From the NCBI RefSeq assembly GCF_030269325.1, contig NZ_BSTD01000007.1, positions 558,001 through 622,000 of the forward strand: a DNA stretch of 64,000 bases, written 5' to 3'. This DNA is from Amycolatopsis sp. NBRC 101858. Its GTDB lineage: Bacteria > Actinomycetota > Actinomycetes > Mycobacteriales > Pseudonocardiaceae. The notes below the pieces were generated by a model. The model worked only from the letters and a program-made list of their open reading frames with translations, was not told where the DNA came from and made no database searches. Positions 48,803 through 58,260 of this stretch are shown one piece after another (within the stretch, counting starts at the first letter, position 1; each line of letters opens with the position of its first letter). The position numbers were made by a program, and so were the translations under genes.

Positions 48803-49801
48803 ATGCGGTTCCTCGGCAAGAAGCTGCTGTTCTACGCGGTCGCGCTGCTCGCGGCGCTGTCGCTGAACTTCCTCATCCCCCGCCTCGCGCCGGGCAACCC
48901 GGTGGACGCGGTGCTGGCCCGGCAGTCGTCGATGGCGCCGGTCTCCCCGGAGGCGCGGCATTCGCTGGAACTGCTGCTGGGCGTGAACGACCAGCCGCTG
49001 TGGCAGCAGTACCTGCGCTACCTCGGGCAGATCTTCTCCGGCGACCTCGGCCGTTCGGTGACGTTCTTCCCGGCGCCGGTCGGCGACATCATCGGCCAGG
49101 CCCTGCCGTGGACGCTGGGCCTGGTCGGCGTCGCGACGGTCGTGTCGTTCACGCTCGGCATCGCCCTCGGCGCGCTGGCCGGGTGGTTCCGCCGCGGGGT
49201 CGTGGACTCGCTCGTCGCGGGCTCCACGATGCTCGCCGCCATCCCCTACTTCTGGCTCGCGCTGGCCGCGTTGTACTTCCTGTCGGCCGGCCTGGGCTGG
49301 TTCCCGCTCGGCCTCGGCTACGACGTCGAGATCGAGCCCGGCTGGTCGGGCGAGTTCGTCGGCAACGTCGTCTACCACGCGCTGCTGCCGGCGCTCACGA
49401 TCGTCGTCAGCTCACTGGCCGGGTGGCTGCTGGGGATGCGGAACATGATGGTGTCCACGATGGGCGAGGACTACGTCGTCACCGCGCAGGCGAAAGGCCT
49501 CAGCCTCCGCCGGGTGATGGTCACCTACGCCGCCCGCAACGCCGTCCTGCCGAGCGTCTCCGGGGTCGCGGTGTCGCTCGGGTTCGTCGTCGGCGGCGCG
49601 ATCGTCACCGAAGCCGTGTTCTCCTACCCCGGCATCGGGTTCACGCTGCTGCAGGCGGTCCGCAACAGCGACTACCCGCTGATGCAGGGCATCTTCCTGA
49701 TCATCACCCTCGCGGTGCTCGGCGCGAACCTCCTGGTCGACCTGCTCTACGCGGTCATCGACCCGCGCGTGCGCACCACGGCGAAAGCAGGTGCCCGATG
49801 A
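48803..49801 (+). CDS. ABC importer permease 1 (DppB-like)
   Basis: A 332-residue inner-membrane permease with six helices and the ATPase-coupling loop VTAQAKGLSLRRVMVTYAARNAVLP. The ATG directly abuts the binding-protein stop. It pairs with the second permease to form the channel for oligosaccharides brought by the lipoprotein. Length and helix pattern are normal for the OppB/DppB class. Confidence 0.93.
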   Translation: MRFLGKKLLFYAVALLAALSLNFLIPRLAPGNPVDAVLARQSSMAPVSPEARHSLELLLGVNDQPLWQQYLRYLGQIFSGDLGRSVTFFPAPVGDIIGQALPWTLGLVGVATVVSFTLGIALGALAGWFRRGVVDSLVAGSTMLAAIPYFWLALAALYFLSAGLGWFPLGLGYDVEIEPGWSGEFVGNVVYHALLPALTIVVSSLAGWLLGMRNMMVSTMGEDYVVTAQAKGLSLRRVMVTYAARNAVLPSVSGVAVSLGFVVGGAIVTEAVFSYPGIGFTLLQAVRNSDYPLMQGIFLIITLAVLGANLLVDLLYAVIDPRVRTTAKAGAR

Positions 49802-50694
49802 CCCAGGCCGTCATCACGCCCGTCCGCGCCACCGGGCGCGTCTCCGCCCTGACCCGGCGGCCGAAGTTCCTGCTCGGGGCGGGCATCGTGGGGCTCTACG
49901 CGCTCGTCGCGGTCGTCGGGCCGCTGCTGGTCGGCGACCCGCACGCGACCGGCGACGACCTCCTCGCCGGGCCGTCGGCGGCGCACCTGCTCGGCACCAC
50001 CAACAACGGCCAGGACGTGTTCGCCCAGCTGATCGTCGGGTTCCGGTCGTCGCTGCTGGTCGGGTTGCTCGCCGGTACCGTCACGATGGTGCTGGCCGCG
50101 CTGGTCGGCGTGGTCGGCGGGTACGCGGGCGGCTGGGCCGACGAGGTGCTCAACCTGGTCGGCAACGTCTTCCTCGTCATCCCGGCGCTGCCGCTGATCG
50201 TGGTCGCCGCCAGCTACCTGCACTCCAGCGGGATCGCCGTGATCGCGCTGCTGATCGCGGTCACCAGCTGGGCCGCCTCTGCGCGGGTGCTGCGCGCCCA
50301 GACGGCGTCGCTGGCGCACCGGGACTACGTCGACGCCGTGCGCGCGTCGGGCGAACGCGCGTGGCGGATCGTCGTCGTCGAGATCCTGCCGAACCTCTAT
50401 CCCATCCTGATCTCGCAGTTCGTGTTCGCGATGATCGGCGCGATCCTCGGTGAGGCCGGGCTGTCGTTCCTCGGGCTCGGGGACCTCAACTCCGTCACCT
50501 GGGGCACGATGCTGTTCTTCGCCCAGAACGGCGAGGCGCTCTCGCAAGGCGCGTGGTGGTGGTTCCTCCCGCCGGGCCTGTGCATCGCCGTGCTCGGCGC
50601 GGCCCTGACGCTGCTGAACATCGGCGTCGACGAACTGATCAACCCGCGGCTGCGCGTGCGGCGTCGCGGTGCTGTCCAGGGGGACATCCGATGA
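49798..50694 (+). CDS. ABC importer permease 2 (DppC-like)
   Basis: A 298-residue permease with a cytoplasmic N-terminus and six helices. The coupling loop is HRDYVDAVRASGERAWRIVV, and GEAGLSFLGLG is typical of the OppC/DppC class. It overlaps permease 1 and the first ATPase by ATGA, so the operon is translationally coupled. Confidence 0.93.
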   Translation: MTQAVITPVRATGRVSALTRRPKFLLGAGIVGLYALVAVVGPLLVGDPHATGDDLLAGPSAAHLLGTTNNGQDVFAQLIVGFRSSLLVGLLAGTVTMVLAALVGVVGGYAGGWADEVLNLVGNVFLVIPALPLIVVAASYLHSSGIAVIALLIAVTSWAASARVLRAQTASLAHRDYVDAVRASGERAWRIVVVEILPNLYPILISQFVFAMIGAILGEAGLSFLGLGDLNSVTWGTMLFFAQNGEALSQGAWWWFLPPGLCIAVLGAALTLLNIGVDELINPRLRVRRRGAVQGDIR

Positions 50695-51677
50695 CGCCGG
50701 TGCTCCAGGTACGCAACCTGCACGTCGACTACGAGACCGCCGCCGGGCCGGTGCACGCCGTCCGCGGGGTCGACTTGGACGTCCACCGCGGCGAACTCGT
50801 CGGCATCGTCGGTGAAAGCGGTTGCGGCAAAACGACGCTGGCCTACGCGATCACGCGGTTGCTGCGCGCTCCCGCCCGCCTGACCGCCGGCAGCGTCACC
50901 TTCCAAGGCGTGCACGACAGCACGCCGGTGTCGGTGACGGCGTTGACCGGCGCCGCGCTGCGGAAGTTCCGCTGGGACCGGATGTCCATGGTGTTCCAGG
51001 GCGCGATGAACGCCCTCAACCCGGTTCAGCGGGTGTCGGCGCAGCTGCAGGACCTCTTCCACGCGCACCGGCCGCAGCTGACCAAGGCCGAACGCCGGAC
51101 GCGGGTGGGTGAGCTGCTGGACCTGGTCGGGCTGCCCGACCGCGTCGCCCGCTCGTACCCGCACCAGCTGTCCGGCGGGATGCGGCAGCGGGTGATGATC
51201 GCGATGGCCCTCGCGCTCGCCCCCGACGTCGTCGTGATGGACGAGCCCACCACCGCCCTCGACGTCCTCGTGCAGCGGGAAATCCTCGACGCGCTCTCCG
51301 AGCTGCGGCGGCGGCTCGGGTTCGCGGTCGTCTTCATCACCCACGACCTGTCCCTGCTGCTGGAGATCAGCGACCGCATCGCGGTGATGTACGCCGGGCG
51401 CGTCGTCGAACTCGGCGACAGCGTGAAGCTGCGGGAGAACCCCCGGCACCCGTACACCGCGGGTCTGCTGAACGCGTTCCCGACGCTGCGCTCGGAACGG
51501 CGCGACCGGCACGGCATCCCCGGCCACCCGCCGGACCTGTCGGTGCCGATCGCCGGGTGCGCGTTCGCCGACCGATGCGGGTTCGTCCGCCCGGAGTGCA
51601 CCACGACCGACGTCACACTGCGGCCGGTCGGCGGCACCGACGTCGCCTGCCACCTCTACCAGGAGGTCTCGGCATGA
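50691..51677 (+). CDS. ABC importer ATPase 1 (DppD-like)
   Basis: A 328-residue ATPase with Walker A GESGCGKTT, signature LSGGMRQRVMIAMALA, Walker B VVVMDEPTTALDV, and the C-terminal oligopeptide-type cysteine motif (AGCAFADRCGFVRPEC) that may hold an iron-sulfur cluster. It powers import together with the next gene's product, with which it overlaps by ATGA. Confidence 0.94.
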   Translation: MTPVLQVRNLHVDYETAAGPVHAVRGVDLDVHRGELVGIVGESGCGKTTLAYAITRLLRAPARLTAGSVTFQGVHDSTPVSVTALTGAALRKFRWDRMSMVFQGAMNALNPVQRVSAQLQDLFHAHRPQLTKAERRTRVGELLDLVGLPDRVARSYPHQLSGGMRQRVMIAMALALAPDVVVMDEPTTALDVLVQREILDALSELRRRLGFAVVFITHDLSLLLEISDRIAVMYAGRVVELGDSVKLRENPRHPYTAGLLNAFPTLRSERRDRHGIPGHPPDLSVPIAGCAFADRCGFVRPECTTTDVTLRPVGGTDVACHLYQEVSA

Positions 51678-52423
51678 CCGAGCTGAGCGCGCACGACCTC
51701 GTGCGCGAATACTCCGGGCTCCGCGCGGTCGACGGGGTCAGCTTCACCGTGACGTCCGGGCAGACCCTGGCGCTGGTGGGCGCGAGCGGCAGCGGGAAGT
51801 CCACCATCGCGCGCATGCTGAGCGGGCTCGACCGGCCGACTTCCGGGACCATCACGATCGACGGCGAACCCCGCCGCCCCGGCTACCGGGCGTTGCGGGA
51901 GTATCGCAAGCACGTGCAGATGGTGTTCCAGGACCCGTTCGCCTCGCTCAACCCCGTCAAACCAGTGCACCACCAGCTGGCGCGGCCCCTGCGCGTCCAC
52001 GGGCTCGACGGCGGCCGGCGGGCCGTGCTGGACCTGCTCGACCGCGTCCACCTGCGACCGGCCGACCGGTTCGCGGGCAAGCTGCCGCACGAGCTGTCCG
52101 GCGGGCAACGCCAGCGCGTCGCCATCGCGCGGGCCCTCGCACCCCGGCCGAAGGTGCTGCTCGCCGACGAACCGGTGTCCATGCTGGACGTCTCCGTGCG
52201 CCTGGACATCCTGAACCTGCTGGAAGAACTCAAGCGGGACAACGACCTCGCCGTCCTCTACATCACCCACGACCTCGCCACCGCCCGGCACTTCTCCGCC
52301 ACGACGATGGTGCTGAACGCCGGGCGCGTCGTCGAGATCGGCGACTCCGACCAGGTCATCTTCCACCCGGCCGACGACTACACCCGCCGGCTCGCCGCCG
52401 CCGCGCCCGACCCGTGGCGCTGA
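51674..52423 (+). CDS. ABC importer ATPase 2 (DppF-like)
   Basis: A 249-residue ATPase with Walker A GASGSGKST, signature LSGGQRQRVAIARALA, Walker B VLLADEPVSMLDV and the H-loop YITHDLATARHF. It lacks the C-terminal cysteine extension of its partner and is somewhat shorter than typical DppF. It heterodimerises with ATPase 1. The beta-mannosidase gene begins 30 bp later, so sugar import and hydrolysis are co-expressed. Confidence 0.93.
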   Translation: MTELSAHDLVREYSGLRAVDGVSFTVTSGQTLALVGASGSGKSTIARMLSGLDRPTSGTITIDGEPRRPGYRALREYRKHVQMVFQDPFASLNPVKPVHHQLARPLRVHGLDGGRRAVLDLLDRVHLRPADRFAGKLPHELSGGQRQRVAIARALAPRPKVLLADEPVSMLDVSVRLDILNLLEELKRDNDLAVLYITHDLATARHFSATTMVLNAGRVVEIGDSDQVIFHPADDYTRRLAAAAPDPWR

Positions 52424-52453
52424 CCCCTCCCATCCACCAGAAGGGACCCACCC

Positions 52454-54856
52454 GTGCGGATCGACCTCGGCGCCCGCGACTGGACGCTGCGCGCCTGCGG
52501 ACCTCTGACCCACGTCCCGATCGAGCTGGCCCGCCGGCTCGCCGAAGGGATCCCGGCGACCGTGCCGGGCACGGTGCACACCGACCTGCTCGCCGCCGGG
52601 CTCATCCCCGACCCGTACCTCGACCGCACCGAGAACGACCTGCAGTGGATCGGCCTCACGGGCTGGCGCTACGAAACGACGTTCGACCGCCTGGCCGAAC
52701 CCGGCGTGGCCGAGCTGGTCTTCGACGGCCTGGACACGATCGCCGAGGTCGAGCTGAACCACCGCGTCATCGCCACCACGGCCAACATGCACCGCTCCTA
52801 CCGCGTCCCGGTGACCGGCCTGCTGGCCGACGGCAACACCCTCGCGGTCACCTTCAGCTCCGCGGTGCGGTACGCCCGCGCGGAACGCAGTCGTCTCGGG
52901 GACCTGCCCAACCTGGGCAACGACGAGCCGTCGAACTTCATCCGCAAGATGGCCTGCAACTTCGGCTGGGACTGGGGTCCGAAGCTCGTCACCGCGGGTC
53001 TGTGGAAGACGGCGGCGATCGACGTCTGGGACGTCGGACGGCTGCGGCAGGTCCGGCCGCTGGTGACCGTGACCCCGTCGGGCGACGGTGTGGTCGAGAT
53101 CCACGCCGACGTCGACGGCTCGGACGGTCTCGTGCTGCGGGCCCGAGTGGCCGGGGTTGAAGTGACCGGAGCCGCCGGGTCGCCGTTGTCGGTGCCGGTC
53201 GAGCAGCCGCGCCTGTGGTGGCCGCACAGCATGGGCGAGCAGCCGCTGTACCCGCTCACCGTCACCCTCGAGACGGCCGACGGATCCATTGTGGACACCT
53301 GGTCGCGGGAGATCGGCTTCCGCACGATCGAACTCGACGAGCGGGGTGGCGCGTTCACCTTCCGCGTCAACGGCGTCCCGCTGTTCGTCCGCGGCGCCAA
53401 CTGGATCCCCGACGACTGCTTCCCGCACCGGGTGGACGCCGCCCGCTACGACCGCCGCGTCCGGCAGGCCACCGACGCCCGGATCGACCTGCTGCGCGTG
53501 TGGGGCGGCGGGATCTACGAGAGCGACGACTTCTACGCCGCCTGCGACCGGCGGGGAGTGCTGGTGTGGCAGGACCTCCTGTTCGCCTGCGCCGGTTATC
53601 CCGAGGAGGAGCCGTTGCGCGGCGAGGTCGAGGCCGAGGCCCGTGAGGCGGTCGTCCGGCTCGCGCCGCACCCGTCACTCGCGTTGTGGTGCGGCAACAA
53701 CGAGAACTACATGGGCTGGTTCCACTGGGGCTGGCAGACCGAGCTGGCCGGCCGCGACTGGGGTGCCGGCTACTACGAGCACCTGCTGCCGGGCATCGTC
53801 GCCGAACTCGACCCGACCCGGCCCTACATCCCCGGCAGTCCCTGGTCCGGCGACCCGGCGCGGGACACCCAGGACGACGACCACGGCTGCGTGCACATCT
53901 GGGACGTCTGGAACGAGCGTGACTTCAGCGGCTACCTCGAGCGCGTCCCGCGGTTCGTCTCGGAGTTCGGCTGGCAGGCCCCGCCCGCGTGGTCGACGCT
54001 CACCGCCGCCGTCCACGACCACCCGCTGACCCCGGAGTCGCCGGGCCTCCTGCACCACCAGAAAGCCCGGGACGGCAACGGAAAGCTCGCCCGCGGCCTG
54101 GCGCACCACTTCGCGGCGCCGACGTCCACGGACGACTGGCACTACCTCACGCAGGTGACGCAGGCCCGCGCCATCCGGACCGGCATCGAGCACTTCCGCA
54201 GCCACCGGCCGCGGTGCATGGGCACGATCGTCTGGCAGCTCAACGACTGCTGGCCGGTGACGTCCTGGAGCGCGATCGACGGCGCGGAGCGTCGCAAGCC
54301 GCTCTGGTACGCCCTGCGCGACGCCTACGCCGACCGCCTGATCACCATCCAAGAGCGCGACGGCGCCCTCGTCGCGATCCTGGTCAACGACTCGGCTTCG
54401 GTGTGGGACACCCCCGTCGAACTGCGCCGGATCACCGTGGACGGCGAGATCCTCGCCAAGACGAGCACGACGGTTGCCGTGCCTCCGCGCGACACCATGA
54501 CGCTGCCGTTCGGCGACGTCGCCGGGAGCCCGGCACAGGAACTGCTGGTCGCCGACACCGGCGCCGAGCGGGCGATCCGGTTCCTCGCCGACGACCTCGC
54601 CATCGCCTACCCCGAGCCCCGGTTCGCCACCGACGTCACCCGGACGGCAACGGGCTACGACCTCACGGTCACCGCCCGGACGCTGGTCCACGAGCTGGCC
54701 GTGTTCGCCGACCGGCTCGCGCCCGACGCGGAAGCGGACCACTGCCTGCTGACACTGCTGCCCGGGGATCACGCGACGATCAAGGTGTCGACGCGCTACC
54801 GGCTCGATCCGGCGAAGCTGACCGCTCCCCCGGTGCTGCGCTGCATCAACGACTGA
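52454..54856 (+). CDS. GH2 beta-mannosidase, cytoplasmic
   Basis: An 800-residue GH2 enzyme without a signal peptide. It has a sugar-binding domain (from PGTVHTDLLAAGLIPDPY), an Ig-like domain and a TIM barrel starting VNGVPLFVRGANWIPDDCFPH. Acid/base is E417 (CGNNENYMGWF) and nucleophile E504 (FVSEFGWQAPP), as in bacterial beta-mannosidases. It should cleave imported beta-1,4-manno-oligosaccharides to mannose. It starts at GTG 52454 with AGAAGGGA upstream and is the last gene of the importer operon, convergent with the MmpS-like lipoprotein. Confidence 0.92.
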   Translation: MRIDLGARDWTLRACGPLTHVPIELARRLAEGIPATVPGTVHTDLLAAGLIPDPYLDRTENDLQWIGLTGWRYETTFDRLAEPGVAELVFDGLDTIAEVELNHRVIATTANMHRSYRVPVTGLLADGNTLAVTFSSAVRYARAERSRLGDLPNLGNDEPSNFIRKMACNFGWDWGPKLVTAGLWKTAAIDVWDVGRLRQVRPLVTVTPSGDGVVEIHADVDGSDGLVLRARVAGVEVTGAAGSPLSVPVEQPRLWWPHSMGEQPLYPLTVTLETADGSIVDTWSREIGFRTIELDERGGAFTFRVNGVPLFVRGANWIPDDCFPHRVDAARYDRRVRQATDARIDLLRVWGGGIYESDDFYAACDRRGVLVWQDLLFACAGYPEEEPLRGEVEAEAREAVVRLAPHPSLALWCGNNENYMGWFHWGWQTELAGRDWGAGYYEHLLPGIVAELDPTRPYIPGSPWSGDPARDTQDDDHGCVHIWDVWNERDFSGYLERVPRFVSEFGWQAPPAWSTLTAAVHDHPLTPESPGLLHHQKARDGNGKLARGLAHHFAAPTSTDDWHYLTQVTQARAIRTGIEHFRSHRPRCMGTIVWQLNDCWPVTSWSAIDGAERRKPLWYALRDAYADRLITIQERDGALVAILVNDSASVWDTPVELRRITVDGEILAKTSTTVAVPPRDTMTLPFGDVAGSPAQELLVADTGAERAIRFLADDLAIAYPEPRFATDVTRTATGYDLTVTARTLVHELAVFADRLAPDAEADHCLLTLLPGDHATIKVSTRYRLDPAKLTAPPVLRCIND

Positions 54857-54862
54857 AGGCGC

Positions 54863-55252
54863 TCACGAGTCGGTGGTCTTGGCGCACGACACGGGTTTCC
54901 CGGGCCCCGGCGCGGTGGCCCGGGCCAGCTCCTTCTGCGCGTCGAGCAGGATGCGGCAGGTGAGGGTGAGGTCCCCGGTCGGCGTGGCGGTGATCTCCGC
55001 CTTCTGGCCGGCGGTCACGACCACGTCCTGCTTCCACGGCACGCCGACCGGGCCCTGGACGGTCTGCTGCTTGATCTCGTCGTCGTAGCGGTTCGGCGAG
55101 TCCGCGTAGCCGACGTTCGCCAGCGTCCCGGCGCTCTGCCCGGTCACCTCGTAGGTGATGGCCCACGACTTGCCGCTCGGGTTGGAGCACGCCGCGACCC
55201 CGGCCAGCGCGCCGCAGAGAACCACCGTCCCGAGCACTGCGTTGATCTTCAT
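54863..55252 (-). CDS. Small secreted lipoprotein, MmpS-like
   Basis: A 129-residue protein with a lipobox (AGVAACSN) and a compact beta domain beginning WAITYEVTG, ending in a pair of cysteines (LTCRILL, VSCAKT) that can form a disulfide. The pattern resembles MmpS/transport accessory lipoproteins of actinobacteria. No MmpL partner lies nearby. It sits between the mannosidase and the mannanase on the strand of the latter; no direct role in mannan use is evident. Confidence 0.75.
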   Translation of the reverse strand: MKINAVLGTVVLCGALAGVAACSNPSGKSWAITYEVTGQSAGTLANVGYADSPNRYDDEIKQQTVQGPVGVPWKQDVVVTAGQKAEITATPTGDLTLTCRILLDAQKELARATAPGPGKPVSCAKTTDS

Positions 55253-55324
55253 ACCCGGAACGGTAGAGGCCGCGCGCCGGCCCGGCATCGCACCGAAGAC
55301 CGATCATCCGATAGTGCGATGGTC

Positions 55325-56314
55325 TTAGCCGCGCTGCATCTCGCCGAGCACCAGGACTCGCCCGTCGAAGTACGTGCGCTGGATGGCCGCGTTCGAGTTG
55401 CTGCCCTGCAGGTACTCCGACCACTCCATGAAGTACGTCCACTTCGGCTGCGACGCCAGCAGCTCCGGCGACGGGATGGTCCCGGTCTCCCCCAGCGCGA
55501 TGGGCTTGCCGTGCGCGACGTTCAGCATCGCCTGGTAGTCCGACGCCGACGAGTTCGCCTTCATCCAGACGTCCAGCGCCGCGACGTCGACGTACGCGTC
55601 ACCCGGGTAGTAGCTCGCGATCGAGCCCATGTTCACGTCCTTGACCGCCCAGTCCCAGACGATGCTCGTGAGTCCCTTGCCCACCAGGTAGTCGTGGGTG
55701 ATCCGGTAGAGGCCGGCGCTGCCGCCGAGGCCCGGGCGCCCGCCCCACCACGCCCAGCCGTCGTTGAGCTCGTGCAGCGGCCGGAACAGCAGCTGGACGC
55801 CCGCGTTCTGCAGCTGCTGCAGGTACGGCACGACCTCGTCGAGGCGCGCCTTGTAGCGGTTGTTGAGGTTCGAGCCGTTCGTCATCAGCTCGCTCCACTG
55901 GGCGTCGCCGAGCTTGCTCAGCACCCCGGACGACCAGTCGCACGAGCTGCCCTGCGTGGGCGGGCACATGTGCCAGGTCATGGTGACGATCGCGCCGTGG
56001 CTCCACTCGAGCTTGGCCTGGTCGATCACCGCCTGCCGGTTGGCGACGTCCGAGCCGCCGAAGAAGAAGTCGCCGCCCCACAGACCGGGGTACTGGCCGG
56101 TGATGTCGTGCACTTTGCCGGTGTAGAACGACGGCTGGTTCGCGGGTTCCTTGTTGTGCTGCCCGGCGATCGTGTACTGCCCGGAGATCTGCTCGAGGTA
56201 GTTCAGGGTGCCACCGGCTCGGGGAGCGGCGACGGCGCCGGGCGCCGCCAGGGCCGTGGCGGCGAGCGCGGCCGAAGCGAGAGCGAGGCAGGTCTTGCGC
56301 AGACGTGGGGACAC
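55325..56314 (-). CDS. Secreted GH26 beta-mannanase
   Basis: A 329-residue exported endo-beta-1,4-mannanase. Signal peptide residues 1-30, then a GH26 barrel: acid/base E182 in FRPLHELNDGWAWWG and nucleophile E276 in IALGETGTIP, with the WHMCPP loop. It cuts mannan outside the cell to give oligosaccharides for the ABC importer. The GTG at 56314 has AGAGGAG upstream. A perfect regulon operator lies 30 bp before the start. Confidence 0.93.
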   Translation of the reverse strand: MSPRLRKTCLALASAALAATALAAPGAVAAPRAGGTLNYLEQISGQYTIAGQHNKEPANQPSFYTGKVHDITGQYPGLWGGDFFFGGSDVANRQAVIDQAKLEWSHGAIVTMTWHMCPPTQGSSCDWSSGVLSKLGDAQWSELMTNGSNLNNRYKARLDEVVPYLQQLQNAGVQLLFRPLHELNDGWAWWGGRPGLGGSAGLYRITHDYLVGKGLTSIVWDWAVKDVNMGSIASYYPGDAYVDVAALDVWMKANSSASDYQAMLNVAHGKPIALGETGTIPSPELLASQPKWTYFMEWSEYLQGSNSNAAIQRTYFDGRVLVLGEMQRG

Positions 56315-56343
56315 GGGCTGGCTCCTCTGCGTTGAGGATCGTA

Positions 56344-56355
56344 TTAAGCGCTTAA
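56344..56355. promoter_or_regulatory. Mannan-regulon operator 4 (perfect)
   Basis: TTAAGCGCTTAA is a perfect 12-bp palindrome, 30 bp before the GH26 start, and the best match to the consensus. Confidence 0.8.
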
Positions 56356-56456
56356 GTCTGCCAGTGCACCTGTGCTGCCTGTCAAGAGATCCCGTGATGG
56401 TCCGTCAACCTTGTCCGGCTCGGTGACAATCCCGCTCGTCGGCAAGCGCCTGGGAC

Positions 56457-56468
56457 TTAAGCGGTTGA
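56457..56468. promoter_or_regulatory. Mannan-regulon operator 5
   Basis: TTAAGCGGTTGA, about 140 bp before the GH26 start and just after the MarR stop. With operator 4 (113 bp apart) it could form a repression loop. Confidence 0.65.
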
Positions 56469-56495
56469 CAGCGCCGCGCGGCGCTGGCCCGCGGC

Positions 56496-56951
56496 TCAAC
56501 GGCTTTCGTCGTCCTCGACGGTCTTCCGGCGGCGGGACCACGCGCCGGCGTCGGCGGCGTAGCGGACGAGCAGCCGCGCGAACTGCGCGCGATCCTCCGG
56601 CGACCAGGCGGCCGTGATGTCTTCGAACGCTTCGCGCTGCTCGGCGGCGAACCGGATTCGCTCGGCCTCGCCGCGTTCGGTCAGCTCGAGCACCGTCCGG
56701 CGGCCGTCCGCCTGGGACGCCGCCCGCCGCAGCAGGCCCTCGGCGATGCCGGCCGCGACCGTCCGGCTGGCCACCGGCTGCGCGACGCCCATCTCGGCGG
56801 CGAGCCCGCCGACCGTCAGCTCGCCCGGGGCGTCGGCGACCACGTTCAGCACCAGGTTGCGCGACAGGTCACGGCCCGAGGCCGGGGTGCGCCGGCGCAG
56901 CCGGGACAGGGCCGGCCCGATCCGGTCGAGCAGAAGGTCGTCACCACTCAC
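56496..56951 (-). CDS. MarR-family regulator
   Basis: A 151-residue winged-helix regulator with the family core LTVGGLAAEMGVAQPVASRTV and a beta wing (SQADGRRTVLELTERG), ending in a charged tail. It diverges from the amidohydrolase gene and probably represses it. Its ligand is unknown. It is not part of the mannan regulon by sequence. Confidence 0.9.
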   Translation of the reverse strand: MSGDDLLLDRIGPALSRLRRRTPASGRDLSRNLVLNVVADAPGELTVGGLAAEMGVAQPVASRTVAAGIAEGLLRRAASQADGRRTVLELTERGEAERIRFAAEQREAFEDITAAWSPEDRAQFARLLVRYAADAGAWSRRRKTVEDDESR

Positions 56952-56980
56952 CCCGTGGATCGTAGTACGCGGCGCATTTG

Positions 56981-57014
56981 CATACCAGTCGTCAACTGCA
57001 TAGCATTAGGTATG
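56981..57014. promoter_or_regulatory. Inverted repeat between marR and the amidohydrolase
   Basis: CATACC (56981-56986) and GGTATG (57009-57014) flank a smaller pair, CAGT and ACTG, in the 91-bp divergent gap. This is a plausible MarR operator controlling both genes. Confidence 0.4.
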
Positions 57015-57042
57015 TAACTGCGAACGAGAAAGCGAGGCCGCC

Positions 57043-58260
57043 ATGGCCACCACCGCCATCACCGGCGCCCGGGTGTTCGACGGGGAGAAGCCGCTGGGAG
57101 TGCGGACCGTCGTCCTCGACGGCCCCAAGATCAGCCAGGTCGGCGGCGAAGTACCCGAAGGCGCCGAGGTCGTCGACGGCCGGGGCGCGACCCTGCTGCC
57201 CGGGCTGATCGACGCGCACGTCCACTCCGGCCCCGGCACCCTGGCGCTGGCCCTGCGGTTCGGCATCACCACCGAGCTGGAGATGCAGGGCATGAACACC
57301 CGCGAGAACCGCGGTCACCTCACCGAGGACGACACGGTCGCCGACGTGCGGTCGGCGGGCTTCGGCATCACCCCGCCCGGCGGTCACCCCAGCGAGCTCA
57401 TGCCGGCAGGGTTCCGGCCGCCCGGAAACCTGCCGCGGACGATGCCGCTGATGCCGTTCTCCACCACGCCGGAAGAGGCCGCCGCGTACGTCCCGCAGCT
57501 CTTGGCGCGGGGCTCGGACTACATCAAGTTCATGATCGACGACGGCAGCGTCGAAGGGCACCCCGGCCTGCCGATGCTCGACCAGGCCACGCTGAACGCC
57601 GGCGTCGCCGAGGCCAAGAAGTACGGCGCCCTCACCGTCGCGCACACGCTGACCCTCGACGCGACCCGGATGGCCGCCGAGGCCGGTGTCGACGGCGTCG
57701 TCCACGTGTTCATGGATCGGCCGCACACCACCGAAATCGTCGACCTCATCGCCGGGGCGGGGATGTTCGTCGTGCCGTGCGTCTGCCTCGACGCGTCGAT
57801 GATGGGCATCACCGGCAGCGCGCTCGCCGACGACCCCCGCGTCGCCCGCCGCCTCGACGCGAAGTGGGAGGAAACCCTGCGCGCCAGCTACAACCGGTAC
57901 CCGCAGGGCAAGCTCGAAGACGTCCTGGAGACCGTGCGGGCGCTGGCCGCCGCGGGCGTCGACGTGCTGGCGGGCACCGACGCCTCCATGGCCGAGACCT
58001 TTTTCGGCGGCCTGGCGCACGGAGCCAGCCTGCACCACGAACTGCAGTACCTCGTGGCGGCCGGCCTGACTCCCGCGCAGGCGCTGCGCGCGGCGACGGC
58101 GACCACGGCCCGCCGGTTCGGCCTCGGCGACCGGGGCCGCGTCGCCGAAGGGCTCCGCGCCGACCTGCTGCTCGTCGACGGCGACCCGACGGTGGACATC
58201 GGCGACACGCTCGACACGCGCGCGATCTGGCGGCGGGGCACCCGGCTCACCGAGTCGTGA
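57043..58260 (+). CDS. Metal-dependent amidohydrolase
   Basis: A 405-residue amidohydrolase-fold protein with a beta-sandwich N-terminus (ARVFDGEKPLGVRTVVLDG), the metal site GLIDAHVHSGPG, further histidine in TVAHTLTLD and VVHVFMDRPH, and the catalytic-Asp segment VLAGTDASM. Relatives hydrolyse amides, imidazolones or peptide-like compounds; the substrate is unknown. The ATG at 57043 has GAGG upstream. It ends immediately before the TetR stop of the opposite strand. Confidence 0.88.
   Translation: MATTAITGARVFDGEKPLGVRTVVLDGPKISQVGGEVPEGAEVVDGRGATLLPGLIDAHVHSGPGTLALALRFGITTELEMQGMNTRENRGHLTEDDTVADVRSAGFGITPPGGHPSELMPAGFRPPGNLPRTMPLMPFSTTPEEAAAYVPQLLARGSDYIKFMIDDGSVEGHPGLPMLDQATLNAGVAEAKKYGALTVAHTLTLDATRMAAEAGVDGVVHVFMDRPHTTEIVDLIAGAGMFVVPCVCLDASMMGITGSALADDPRVARRLDAKWEETLRASYNRYPQGKLEDVLETVRALAAAGVDVLAGTDASMAETFFGGLAHGASLHHELQYLVAAGLTPAQALRAATATTARRFGLGDRGRVAEGLRADLLLVDGDPTVDIGDTLDTRAIWRRGTRLTES

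Noticed and set aside
47153..52423. Peptide transporter as the role of the five-gene importer
   Set aside because: Family membership alone would suggest it, but shared operators and the joined GH2 gene favour oligosaccharides.
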